Part shown: piece after piece, positions 10,800-22,136 of the stretch | Layout: the number at the start of each line of letters is the position of its first letter | How positions within the stretch are numbered: the stretch's first letter is position 1 | Assembly (NCBI RefSeq): GCF_001680005.1 | Contig: NC_033568.1 | Location: 62,001 to 126,000 of the forward strand | DNA from: Plasmodium coatneyi | Taxonomy: Eukaryota > Apicomplexa > Aconoidasida > Haemosporida > Plasmodiidae | DNA: 64,000 bases | Reading direction: 5' to 3' | Program-made: the position numbers and the translations under genes | The notes under the pieces: model-generated | The model's input: only the letters and a program-made list of their open reading frames with translations | Databases searched by the model: none | Told to the model about the DNA's origin: nothing

Positions 10800-11299
10800 C
10801 TAAAAAAAAAAAAATTCCACCCTTCCACCATTCTTTCCCAACACATTCCAACATGCAAAAAAAAAAAAAATTGGGGTCGGATTTTTTTGCATGTGCTGGC
10901 ATGTTAGGGAGGATGGAAGGGAATGGAATGTTCTTTTTTTTTTAAGTATAGCACGGCAGAATTAAAGTTTTATAGAATGTACTCCTGTATTGTTGTATTA
11001 TTATTAGAGTGTGGTGGTGTAGTGTTAGTGTAGTGTTAGTGTAGTGTATTATTAGAATATGTGGTGTGGTGTATAATTATTACAGAGTGTGTGGTGTGGT
11101 ATGGTGGTATAATTATTAGAGAGTGTGTGGTGTGGTATGGTGGTATTATTATTAGAGTGTGTGGTGTGGTATTGGTGTATTATTAGAGTGTGTGGTGTTA
11201 GTATTTTTTCTTTAGGGGGATGGGGGGGGGACATTGTATGTGATACAGAATTAATGAAAAAAGGGAGGAGATTACAAATTCCAATCAATGTATGTTACA
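10800..11299. repeat. GTGTGGTGTGGTA-type repeat
   Basis: From about 10990 to 11200 the plus strand repeats units such as TTATTAGAGTGTGTGGTG and TGGTATGGTGGTATTATTA. The rest is homopolymer-rich spacer. No gene is seen. Confidence 0.6.
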
Positions 11300-12801
11300 T
11301 TACATACGTTGATAACGTATATTTTTATTTCCTTGTCGTGTATTATTTGTTCCTGTTTTTCTTTCTCCTCTGTGTGGTGATCGTGATGGTCGTTCATCAT
11401 ATATAGTAGAATTGTCTGTTGCTGTTGACAGATTTGATGTGGAATATTCTGAGGTGGTGGTGTATTCCGTGTAATTGTCGCCTTCTGTTGTTGAGGTGTC
11501 ATCAAAGTCGTGTCGTCCAGTGGTTGATCTTCTTTCCCTTCTGTTCATGTCTCCCTTAAATTTGTTACGAAACCAAGAAGGTAAAAGATTGTACTGAGAA
11601 TTGTGAAGGAATGGAAATGAGAAGGGTGCGAGGAATATGTATTATATACATATAAATATATACATATATGTGTGTATACATATGTCTACATACATATATA
11701 TGTATAGGCATATATGTGTATATATATATATATAGCTCTATTATAATTGTTGTAATTATGTTAATTATGTTAATTATTTTACTTACTTTATATAAAAAGA
11801 AAGAAATTAAGGCCATTCCCGTCATAGGCAGTATAGTGGACATGGCACTGGTGCCAATGCCTCCGGGGGAGTTTTCCCCCTCTACTGTTGTGGGTGATAA
11901 TTGATTTGATACAAGTGCTGTTTCTGTTGACAACCTGCTCGCTGGATTGTGAGTCCTATGCGTTTCGATTGCTTTATCTGCTGGTTTAGGTCCTTTAATG
12001 CAACCTTTTTGCAGTAGTTCCCTGCCCTTACCACCGTAAGGATACATTTGTAGGAAGTCATCACAATATGGACTCTCCCTGTCATCACTTAATTTTCTAT
12101 ACATATAATCATAGGATGCTTTAAGGTTAGAAAAGTAATCCTTACATCCCTGATCACAGTAATAGTCATTGAGTTTTAAATATGCGTCTATGGTTTCGTA
12201 GTCTTTATAGTAATCATATAACATCTTCATATGTCCAAAGGTAGTTTGGTCAATGTCAGGGTAAATAATTTTACACTTCTTCTCTCCAGGTACACTCCTA
12301 AGCTTACTATAAATGATCCCCATGATTTCTGCCCAGGAACTACCTCCCCCTTCGGTAAATACCTTCTCTCCTATCCAATAATATAAAAAGCGGCAGGGTG
12401 AATCATCGTCCTGTGTAGTGCTTTTTTCCCTCTTTCCGCATGCGTCACACCAAGCTCTCACACTCCGCTCGGCATATTTCTGAGTACTATTATCACTATG
12501 TAACACGCCTTCTATCTTATCCATAGAACTATGAGCGTTTATTTTATAGCAGCGATTTGTGTGGTCCTCAAATTCATTATAAAAATCCTTCTTCGAGGGA
12601 AGCCATTGGTCCAAAAAACTCTTCTATAAAAATAAATAAGGAAATGTACACATATACACATACACATATATACATGTACATATGTACATATATACATATA
12701 TATATGTATATGTGGGGTATATGCATGCACGTACACCTTGTATTATATGTATGCATGTAGTTTACCTTTAGCATTTTTTCTTCCATTGCTGCTGTTGTCA
12801 T
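11300..12801 (-). CDS. KIR: KIR variant antigen, complete three-exon gene
   Basis: Complete KIR of about 388 residues. Exon 1 is 12801-12766 (M-T-T-A-A-M-E-E-K-M-L-K, donor GTAAAC). Exon 2 is 12623-11787: W-L-P-S-K-K-D-F near the start, C-R-F-L-Y-Y-W-I-G-E-K in the middle, and a hydrophobic segment ending F-F-L-Y-K at donor GTAAGT. Exon 3 is 11593-11300: Y-N-L-L-P-S-W-F, then a Thr/Ser-rich acidic tail ending I-R-Y-Q-R-M. All introns are phase 0. Intron 2 starts with an AT-rich block (ATAATAGAGCTATATATA) shared with the KIR introns at 14.4 and 61.1 kb. Confidence 0.9.
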
Positions 12802-14005
12802 GGTGATCCTGGTGATTGTGTATATTTCTTTATGTACCGAATAAATAAGGGTACAAAATTTTGTTCCTTATGTAGGCACTCATGCAAAATGTATATGTAT
12901 GTACGTGTATTTGAATATTTCAGCCTGTTCCATATGTTGATAATGCATATGATCAAATATTGGAATTTTCGTACACTTCCCTAAATAAGAAATATTCTTG
13001 AACTCCTGATTAATAATAATATATCATATACATATGCATTAAGTCATCACATATATATATTTAATGCGAGAATGGAGATAAACGAACCACAAAATTGAGA
13101 AGTAATGAAGAGATGTGCAATTTTGTGTATGCATTCTTTTTATTTATGTATTCTTTTATTCTATGAAGTATATATATATATTTTTTTTTGCGTGCACACA
13201 TTCTGTGTATAATCACATAGTATGTTTTCCACCATTATTTACATATTATTCCTCTCCTTCTACTACTATTATGTATTGTGCATATAAGGACGTACAACAT
13301 TTCCCTCTTTTTTTTTTTTTTTTTTCTTTTTTGGATCCTATTCCATGGAATTAAGTGATGTAGGGAGGGTTTAAAGAAGGGTGTTCAAAGAATGGTTCAA
13401 AGGAGTTAAGGAGGATTAAGGGAGGTTCAAATTTATTAAAGGAGGGTTTAAAAGAATTAGTACCCCCCTCCCAAAAAATGTCACGGTTTATATATTACAT
13501 AAATATGCGGAAGCACTATTTCAGTGCATATGTGAACAATTTTATATTTGAATAGCCAATACCGCTACTTTATATGACCATTTGTATATATGATCATTTA
13601 TTCAGTCATTGTAATGTATGTGTGTACAGTCATGGAATAATAAATAAAATGCATTTTACAGTTCACATATCCGTTGTGCATGAATATATTCTTCTTCCTT
13701 CCCATACACTTCCCTTCCATCCCCTTCCCTTTCCCCTTATAGGTGTTACACAACGACGGTGTATTACATACCATGTGATGTTACATTCCACGGGCAAATG
13801 TGTATGTGTATGTTGTGTTGTGTTCCACATTCCACACATTCCAATGTAGCGTGTTGTGTTGTTACATTCCACATTCTACACACACAAATGTGTATGATTC
13901 ACAATGTGTGTGTTACATTCCAATAGTACATTACATACGTTGATAAGCTATATTCCTGTTCGCTGCTCTATATTATTTGTTCGCTGATTTTCATCTAGAT
14001 GATCA
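12802..14005. other. Intergenic region with minor repeats
   Basis: No gene seen. There is a short GGTTCAAAGGAGTTAAGG-type repeat at 13350-13460 and GTTACATTCCA / TGTGTTGT repeats at 13780-13925. Between about 13930 and 14005 the sequence still resembles the final part of a KIR tail exon (GATAAGCTATATTCCTG on the plus strand), lying beyond the stop of the next gene. Confidence 0.5.
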
Positions 14006-15372
14006 TCATCGTGTAGATGTTGTTGCAGTGGTGGTGGTGTATGGAATTGAATATTCAGTTAAGCTTTTTGTTCCAGTACTGGTTAAATTTGATGTGGAAT
14101 AGTCCGTTTCCGCTGTTGAGTCGTTCTCGGTGAATGTACTGAAGTTAGAGTTGGTTGATCTTCTGTTCCTGCTTTTATAGCTATTTCTGTTGCTTCTGCT
14201 GTTACTTCCAAAGAAGTTTTTTATTCCAGAAGGTAGGATTTTATACTGAAAATTGTGAAGGGGTGTAGGGATGGTGGAAAGGAAGAGAAGGAAAATATGT
14301 CCATACATACATATAAGTACATATATATATATGTATATTAATATATATATGCATTTATATATAGCTCTATTATAATTGTTGTAATTATGTTAATTATACT
14401 TACCTTATACAAAAGAAGAGCAATGGAAGCTAATCCTCCACCTATTCCAAACACAGAAGATACGATGGGGCCTACGGATGCATCATGTGTTGCAGATTCC
14501 TCAATTTGTGGTGTAGATTGTAAGTCACATGTAAGTATTTGTAATTCCTCCTTCTTGTCATGTCCTCTTTCTTCATACTCCTTCCATTTCATGTTAAAGT
14601 CGGAACAATATTGGTCACTAGCGTCCCCTTCCCCCTTACCTGCACATTCCTCCTTCACGGTCTGATAAGCTGTGGCAGTTTGTGTGAGATATTTGTAATA
14701 AGTTTTATCACATTTACGATGATATTGCTGCAGCTTTTCCTTCATACCCCCATAGTTAAAATAATATTCATATGCTAATTTTCTTTGATTGAAAGTGACT
14801 TTGTCGTTAACATCTTCGTTTACAATGTTACATTTCTTCCCATAGTCCATATTACCCCATTTCTCGTAGATGCTGTTCATAAGTGTCCATACTTCAGTAT
14901 CACCTACTAGTCCCAGCAGTTTTTCCCCTAACCAATAGTAAAAGAAATAGCACCAATCATCATCATTCTTTGTGCTCAGTTCCTTCGATATACCTGCAGC
15001 ACACTGTGCATCAGCAATCTCCTGTTTATGAGGCATCAATTTTACATGTCCATTCAATGCAGTCTTCACTCCCTGAATTAAATCATCCCCGCACATTTCA
15101 TAGCTGCTACTCTGGAATTGACTGTAGTACAATGCATTCGAACGTAAATTCTTCACCTGTTCCTCCTACAAATAGTTAAATGGGTAAAATGGTAAAAAAG
15201 GAGTGGTACATGTGTTCACACATCTTATGGTACATATATACATCATATGGTACATGTACCATACTGTACATATATATACATATATGAATATATGTACATT
15301 TATATGTATATTTATATATATATATGTTCGTGTTAAAGGAGCACATCTAACCCCAAGTACTGCTTCTGCCAT
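14006..15372 (-). CDS. KIR: KIR variant antigen with shortened cytoplasmic tail
   Basis: KIR of about 340 residues. Exon 1 is 15372-15352 (M-A-E-A-V-L-G, donor GTTAGA). Exon 2 is 15165-14404: C-Y-F-F-Y-Y-W-L-G-E-K in the ectodomain and a membrane segment ending A-L-L-L-Y-K at donor GTAAGT. Exon 3 is 14245-14006: Y-K-I-L-P-S-G-I-K, a Ser/Asn-rich tail, stop TGA at 14006. Introns are phase 0. Downstream of the stop, to about 13930, sequence equivalent to the usual N-I-A-Y-Q-R-M end is still recognisable but out of frame, so the long tail was lost recently, leaving an end resembling the naturally short tails at 3.6 and 47.7 kb (S-I/V-P-Y). Confidence 0.87.
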
Positions 15373-16557
15373 GGTTGTTGTTGTTTATGTGTGTTAGTTC
15401 ATATAATCTACTTCTTAAAGGGAATATTTTCAAAAATTCAACAACGACCGTAGGACAATTTTGTGCTTGTTCTGCGAATAGGAATATTAGAAATTTTATC
15501 TCCTTCTTTCCAATTTCCTTTCCTTCCTCTTTATAATATATATTGTTCAATTTTTCGGTATTACTAATATATTATGCACATTTATCAAAATCACCACATG
15601 TATGTAATTAAGCTAAAAATAAGAGCGAATGAGAAAAAAAAAAAATCGCATAATGGAATAGAAAGGAAAGGAGGAGCAGGGGAGGGGAGGCAAGTTTCTT
15701 TATGTGTTCTTCACTCATTCACTATAGGTATATAGATATGTTCTCTAAGGCAGAAAATTTAACATCTATGTACTACTTACTTTTATATGTTATTGTTATT
15801 TGAAAAGGGAGGTGCTTGTTAATTAAAAAAATTATTAACACATGCAGTGTAGTTTATAAACATCGAATAAAATTTTCTCTCCTTCTCTCTTCTTAAAATA
15901 TACACATTCGTCAACAATTCATGATAAGCATGATGCTCATATGGAATGAAATGAAAGGAAGGGGAAGGAACGAAAGGAGGGAAGGAAAAAATCGTTACGA
16001 AGTATTCGTTACAGAATATTTCATGTGGAAAGGGAATAAAAAGAATTAAGCACATGGAACAGAAAATAATGTATTGTATACACACCATGGAAGAAAATAA
16101 TGAACTTCCCAATACAACGCACATACCACCCACCAAACACTCCCCCATTTTAAGAACTACACTAAAAAAAAGTACTACATACTCCGCATCCTCCTGTTCC
16201 TTTCCTTCCCCTAATAAAATATATATAAGGGGGATAAGCGACAACCCCCCTTTCCCCCCCAAAAGGGTGTATGTACACTATTACCAAGTACATATTATCA
16301 TGGCATATTACGGAGCACATCATAATGGTACAGTACAACATGGCACAGTACAATATATTGCACAATATACTGTACACAATATATATAGTTTGCTTTGTCC
16401 AATAATAAAGGGGGAAAATATATTAATAATAAAATAATAATAAAACAAACAAAGAATCACAAATGACGGCAAACAGAAAATGTGTGTGTGTGTGTGTGTT
16501 GTTTGTACATGGTAACTTTTATTAAGGGTGTTACATGTTACATTCTCGCTATGAATG
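15373..16557. other. AT-rich intergenic region
   Basis: No gene seen. It contains a purine run near 15655-15690, a (GT)n stretch at about 16481-16500 and a poly(A) tract; all open frames are short and unlike KIR or SICAvar. Confidence 0.5.
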
Positions 16558-16910
16558 TTACATTCTCCCATAACTAATATTTCTTGACGTCTGCCTTCCG
16601 CTCCTACTTTGCCTCTGTGGTCTTTGTCCTTGTTGGCTATGTTGTGGACGTTGTTATTCCCTTCTATTGTTACTTCTTCTTTGGTCACGTTTCCCATCAT
16701 ATATGGTAGAATTGTCCCCTTCTGTCATAGAATCTGTTGTTATTGTTAAATTGGATGATGAACCACCAACTGTTGAATCGTACCTTGAGGTGCCTTATGT
16801 GAGTGTGTCGTCGTCAAAGTGGTGACGTCCCATTGTGGTTGATCTTCTCTTTCTTGTGTTGCTTCTTCTTCCTTTAAATGACTATTTAACCAATCAGGTA
16901 GAAGATTATA
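16558..16910 (-). pseudogene. Decayed KIR cytoplasmic-tail exon
   Basis: An orphan KIR tail exon. Reading from the acceptor TTTTTTAG at 16918-16911 it starts Y-N-L-L-P-D-W, then the frame is lost. Pieces typical of KIR tails appear in other frames: R-R-S-T-T-M-G-R-H-H-F-D followed by a stop, then D-N-S-T-I-Y-D-G, and finally R-N-I-S-Y-G-R-M before TAA at 16558. At least one indel and two in-frame stops are present. No ectodomain exon lies upstream: 16920-17880 is minisatellite. It is a dead remnant. Confidence 0.8.
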
Positions 16911-18257
16911 CTAAAAAATAAAAGGAAAGTAATGTAAATGGGAAGGAGGTGGGCAAAGGTGGAAGGAACGTTGTTAGGTGGATTGTTAGGTGGTAGGTCC
17001 AAGGAAGGTACTTCCTAAGGAAACGATGTCTAAGGAGGAAGGAAAAGAGTGTCTAAAGAAGGAATGAAAGGAATGTCGAAGGAGGAGGAAGGAGGGTCTA
17101 AGGTTGAGGAAGGAAAGCATGGTCTAAGCAAGGAAGGAGGATCTAAGGAGGAGGAAGGTTGTTAGGTGGTAGATGGGTTGTTAAGTGGGTGGAAAATTGT
17201 TGGTGGTGAAAGGTTGTTGGTGGTGAAAGGTTGTTGGTGGTGGAATGTTGTTTGGGCTGGTAGAAAGGTTGTTGAGTGGTTGGTGGAAGGGAAGGTTGTT
17301 AGGTCGTTGGTAGGTGGGTTGTTAGGTGGAAGGAAGGTGGTGTTAGGATGGTGGATGGAAGAAAGTGTGTTGTTCAAAGTGTGCAAAATGGCGCAAATTT
17401 TGCTTTTAAATTTTTGGAGGGAGGTGTTAGTTTGTTCATGTGGAAGGTCATAAGTGTGGAGAGGGTTCCATGTGAAGGAGGGGAAAAGAATAAACGAATA
17501 AGTAAAGGAAGCAAAGAGAGTGAAAAAATGAAAAGGAAAAAAGGAAAGAAGGAATAACGAGGAATAAGAGTGAAGGAAAGGGTGTGGAAAGAATGAGAAT
17601 GAAGGAAAGCGTGTGGAAGGAATGAGAGTGAAGGAAGGAGAGTCATGGAAGAAGGGTGAAGGAGTGAGAGTGTAAAGTTTAGCACTTAGGGTGTTAGTTT
17701 TACAGGTGAAGGGGTTAAAAGAAGAAGGGCTCAGAATGAAGGGGATATTAGAAGGAAGGGGATTAGAGTATAGGCGGTTGTAGGCGGAGTGAGGGATTTG
17801 GGGGGAATTAGGGAGTGGGGATTAAAGTGTGAGGGAGGGGGTGGAAGAAAGGTGTGTGGGGGAGGGGGTGTTACATTTTTTTTTTTCTTCTCTGTTAGAA
17901 AAAATATTGACATCTCTAAATATTAAATTTTGAAATAATGTAATATGTAATTAAAATCTATTTTTTTCTAATTATTACAAATTATTATAACACTTCCACA
18001 TGTTTTATTACACATTATAATTTTAAATTGAGGAACAAAACTTCATTTACACACTAAAAATTATGTAGCGTGAATGACATATGCCCTAAATAACCTAATA
18101 AAATTTTTTCACATTAAAGAAAGAAGAAATAATCCATACAATCCATTTAATGTACATAAAAGAAAGATAAGAGAAAATTATTTCATTTTAAACATTCTTT
18201 TTTTTTTACATTAAAAAAGAAAAAACAAAAAAAGAAGAAAGCGAGCAAAAACAAAAA
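16911..18257. repeat. Polypurine GGAAGG / GGTTGTTGGTGG minisatellite block
   Basis: From about 16930 to 17870 the plus strand is G/A-rich with recurring GTCTAAGGAGGAAGGA, GGTTGTTGGTGGTGAAA and GGAATGAGAGTGAAGGAA units. It sits where the ectodomain exon of the decayed KIR would be expected. From 17880 to 18257 it turns AT-rich ahead of the 2TM gene. No gene is seen. Confidence 0.65.
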
Positions 18258-19160
18258 ATGATGTTCTCTGCGAAGCTATTAGTGCTCTCCTTCGCCATAC
18301 TCTACTCCTCGTGGGCGCAACATCCACGTCATGTAAGATAAGAACTACTACACTCCTCAAAAAAATTCCTCTATTATGATTAAGAAAAATTTTTTTTTCT
18401 TCACTTTCTGCACTAACATTAGAAAGAGAAAGGAAAAAATTTTCTTCTTCCCCTTTAAAATTTTTATAATAATACTTATACGTGCTCCACAAATTCTGCA
18501 TATACTCTTTTTTTACTTATTTAGGTGCGTGCAATAAGCACATCAAAAAATGCTAGTACAGGTTCGTATGACTCCTCAGATTCGTCAGATTCAAGTACCA
18601 GCGGATCACTAACAAATGTAACTCATGCAGGGACGAGGTTCCAAAGTCCATTTTATAATGGAAGTAATAAAGACCCCTTTAGAAGCGCCTCCTTAAATGG
18701 ACCATATGAAGGAACACATTCACAAAAATCAAACTTAGAAACAAATTCATGTGATTTACCACATAGAAGGAACAAAAATAAAAATACCACCTTAAAAGAT
18801 AGATGTCGTGCCATTTATAAAAAATGTAAATATGGTAAATTTAAACATAGAACCTTACTACTACTTATAGTAGGCATTCTAACCTTGTTTATATTAATTC
18901 CATATTATACAAGTTTAAATTTCGGATCCTTTACTACTAACCTTCCGAAAGTACAAGAAATTGTGAAAAAATTTGTAACTAAAGGAGTTACAGTAACTCA
19001 GGAAACTCAGAGTACCAAATACTTCATACCTTCACAGACTTTGGCCATAATATTAGCAACATCTGCAATCATAACACTTGTCTACTTGGGCACACTATGC
19101 GGGTTCTGTTATTATAGAGCAAGAAAAAAATACAACAAAAGGTCGCACTTGGGATTATAA
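18258..19160 (+). CDS. Two-exon secreted/exported protein with two transmembrane segments
   Basis: Probable exported membrane protein of 236 residues. Exon 1 (18258-18332) codes a signal peptide with a hydrophobic core L-L-V-L-S-F-A-I-L and ends R-H at donor GTAAGA. Exon 2 (18525-19160), after acceptor TTTAG, begins V-R-A-I-S-T-S-K, followed by a Ser/Asp-rich stretch, a Cys-containing basic region (K-K-C-K), a first membrane segment near residues 136-153 and a second near 197-220, then a short basic end. R-A-I-S-T is not a canonical RxLxE/Q/D export motif. The exon 2 start is shared with the minus-strand exon at 10.3 kb, defining a small local family. I do not recognise a named family. It lies head-to-tail with the KIR genes that follow. 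Confidence 0.75.
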
Positions 19161-20833
19161 GTATGGAATTATTGTTGTCTTTTTTTTTTTTTTTTTTTTT
19201 TGCAATTTTTTGCATAATTTTTTTTTGCAATCTGCACATTTATTCTTCAAACATCTTAAAAACTATGTGTATATATTTTTTTTTTCCGTATGGATGATCA
19301 ATTCCTCCTCCTCCCACATATATGTGGGGGGGGGGATTGATTGTGTCCAATCCATACACCAGTTCAATGTATACACCAGTTCAATGTATACACCAGTTCA
19401 ATGTATAGACCACTTCAATCCATACACCACTTCAATGTATACACCACTTCAATGTATACACCACTTCAATGTATACACCACTTCAATCCATACACCAGTT
19501 CAATCCATACACCAGTTCAATCCATACACCAGTTCAATCCATACACCAGTTCAATCCATACACCAGTTCAATCCATACACCAGTTCAATGTATACACCAG
19601 TTTAATCCATGCCTCTTCAATGCAAGTAAGCAACTGGCAAATTGGCAAGTTGGCAAACTTGTATGAACTATGGATAGGCTAAGGACAGGCTAAACTGAGC
19701 AGATACACTTTCTGTGAAGGGAAGGGAAATATTCGTTCATTGAAGGTGTGTTTGGATAGTGCTTGTTAATGGTGAATGGTAGGTGCATTACACTGCACTA
19801 TCACTACGTGCGTGCGCTGTTCCTTTCCTGACCCTATAATATAGTGCATGTCTCTTTATGGACGGGGGGAAAGGGGAAGTAAAATTTTCTATTTTAGAAA
19901 GAAGGAATAAGAAGGAATGAAAGGAATGAAAAGGAAAGAAAGAATAAGGAGGAAAGGAACCGAAGGAGTGAAGGAATGAGAGTGAAGTAACGAGTGTGAA
20001 GGAAGGAGAGTGAAGGTAAAGTTGTGAAGGAATGAGAGTGAGGGAAGGGGTGTGGAAGGAGTGGGAGTGAAAGGAAAGGTGTGAAGGATGTGATGTGAAA
20101 GGAAAGGTGTGAAGGATGTGATGTGAAGGGAAAGGTGTGAGGAAGGTGGTGAGTGTGGGGGAGTGAAGGGAAGAGAATGAAGTAATGAGTGTGAAGGAGT
20201 GGAAGAGAAGCGAGAAGGGGGTGTAACGTGTTTAGAAAAAAGGAGTGAAGGAAGAAAAGGAGTGAAGGAAGAAAAGAAGGAAGGAAGAATGCGGATTAGC
20301 TCAAAAATAATAACACAATATATATATGTACATATTATATATAAATCAACAACTCCATAATGTACTTATCAAAAATAGAATAAAATAAGAAGAAGAAAAA
20401 AAAAAAAAGATGGAAGAAAAAGGAAAAAAAAAGATTGAAAGAAAATAAAAAGAGAAAAGAAGAACATCTTACATTCTTACATAAATAGTAGAAGGAAAGG
20501 AAAAAAGGTATATATATACATATGTACATACATAGTTATATGTAGTTATATATATATATATACATACGTATATATAACTATATATATAAATGCTATATAT
20601 GTGAATATGCATTTACATATATATATGTGTATATATGATATATGTATATATATATCGAAAGAAGAAAGGGGAAAACAGAACACACACAACATTTTATAAC
20701 ACAACATTTTTATAACACAACATTTTTATAACACAACATTTTTATAACACAAAAATTTCCTTATACAAGGCAAAAGGCGGGAAAGGCCAAAAATATATAT
20801 ATATACAAACATACACACATATGCACATGAACA
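19161..20833. other. Intergenic region with minisatellites
   Basis: It contains the 17-base repeat (listed separately), a purine-rich block at about 19880-20290 (GTGAAGGAATGAGAGTGAAGG units), (TA)-rich stretches at 20525-20655 and four copies of ACAACATTTTTATAAC at about 20690-20755. No gene is seen; the open frames at 19078-19682 come from the repeat. Confidence 0.6.
19350..19612 (+). repeat. 17-base tandem repeat, about 15 copies
   Basis: Unit CCAGTTCAATCCATACA, with variants CCAGTTCAATGTATACA and CCACTTCAATGTATACA, repeated without interruption. Variants are grouped (GTAT copies on the left, CCAT copies on the right), as expected from local expansion. The unit length is not a multiple of three, so the array reads through all frames and gives artefact ORFs. 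Confidence 0.9.
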
Positions 20834-22136
20834 ATGTCAGGAACACGGGAAGTTATTTTTCTTTTTTCCTTCTTTTAATATTAATGAATAAGTGTGTTTA
20901 CATATATAATACATCACCTATTATGTAGTAGGAATGTGCATACATATATATATGCATTCTACTAAATTACACTTGTAGGATGATCTTCTGAATAAATTAC
21001 CATCAATGTTAACTTTATACAACAAATTCAGTGGAATAAAGGGCGAAACCTACTGTATAAAGCAGGATCCTATGGAAGAAGCGGAAGCAGGAATAAAGGA
21101 ATACCTCAAATCTGACAAGTATGTTAAGAACATTACAGGAGCCTGGTGTTACGTACATGATAATAAAAAGATCAGAGAGTCCACTGATGAATTATGCTAT
21201 AAGTTATATTATTGGATAGGGCAGAAAGTAAAGGACAATTACAGCACTATGAATTCTTTCTCTGGCGCTATGATGAAGATTTACGAGCAGTTACATAAGG
21301 TAGTTAATAATGGAACATGTGGAAATATGTACACTAATATTACGAAGGATACGTTCAATCAGAGAAAAACAGTATATGATTACTTCGAGGACTACCAGAC
21401 CTTGCAAACTCATTTAGAGAGTGGTAGTAAAATGTTCTGCGGTACAGAGTATAAGCAACATATACAGAAAATTACTGATGCATGTACTGCGGTAGCCACA
21501 AAATGTACAGGGTGGAATAGTGCAAGTGATCCATATTGTACCTGGTTTAAGAGGGAAGGTGAAACGAAGTGCGGAACTCAGGAACTGCAAAAATTAACAT
21601 GCAAACAAGTTCCTGCGAACCCAGGTTCTTCCGGTCCCGGTAGTACAGGACACCAGTCTCCTGGTTCCTCTGGTCCTGGTAGTACTGGAACTTGGAAACC
21701 TGGATCCTCTGGACCAGGTTCCACTGGAACCTGGAATCCAGGTTCTTCTGGTACCGGTTCCACGGGAAACCAGAACACTGGTAGTCCAAGACCAGGTTCC
21801 ACAGGGACGTGGAACCCTGGTTCTTCTGGACACGGCGCTGCCGCTGTTGAAGCTGACGGAAGTGCCGTTATTCCTGCTGCTGTGTCAGGTGCATTAGCTG
21901 CAGTGGGACTTCCTGCCTTAGCATACTTTTTTTACAAGTATAAACCTTTCTTCTTTAAGAAGCATAACTACTCTGGAAATGGAAGCAGGAGCGGAAGCAG
22001 AAGAAAAAGTTCAATCATTCACCACGATTTGAACTCATCATTATCAGAAGACGACGATGTCATTTCTACAGAAACACATTCTAGAACCAACCTAACAGAA
22101 ACTACAACAGAATATTCTCTTCCATATATTAGATAA
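20834..22136 (+). CDS. KIR: KIR variant antigen with fused membrane/tail exon and Gly-Ser-Pro repeat stalk
   Basis: KIR of about 391 residues in only two exons. Exon 1 is 20834-20851 (M-S-G-T-R-E, donor GTTATT). Exon 2 is 20979-22136: L-P-S-M near the start, W-C-Y, C-Y-K-L-Y-Y-W-I-G-Q, then a stalk of about six degenerate copies of P-G-S-S-G-P-G-S-T-G-T-W-N, a membrane segment ending A-Y-F-F-Y-K, and immediately Y-K-P-F-F-F-K-K-H followed by a Ser/Glu-rich tail ending S-L-P-Y-I-R. In all other KIRs here an intron separates F-L-Y-K from Y-x-x; here both are joined with no leftover intron bases. The single repeat unit N-P-G-S-S-G-P-G-S-T-G-H-Q in the KIR at 45.8 kb is the likely ancestral form of the stalk. 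Confidence 0.88.

Noticed and set aside
10840..10900. Signal-peptide exon for the 10.3 kb 2TM gene, starting near AACATGCCAGC
   Set aside because: The short frame lacks a hydrophobic core and a matching donor.
19350..19612. Possible CRISPR-like array
   Set aside because: Units are directly contiguous with no spacers, and the genome is eukaryotic.
19078..19682. Three overlapping open frames with repeated Q-F-N-x-Y-T
   Set aside because: A 17-base tandem repeat reads through in all frames; not a protein gene.
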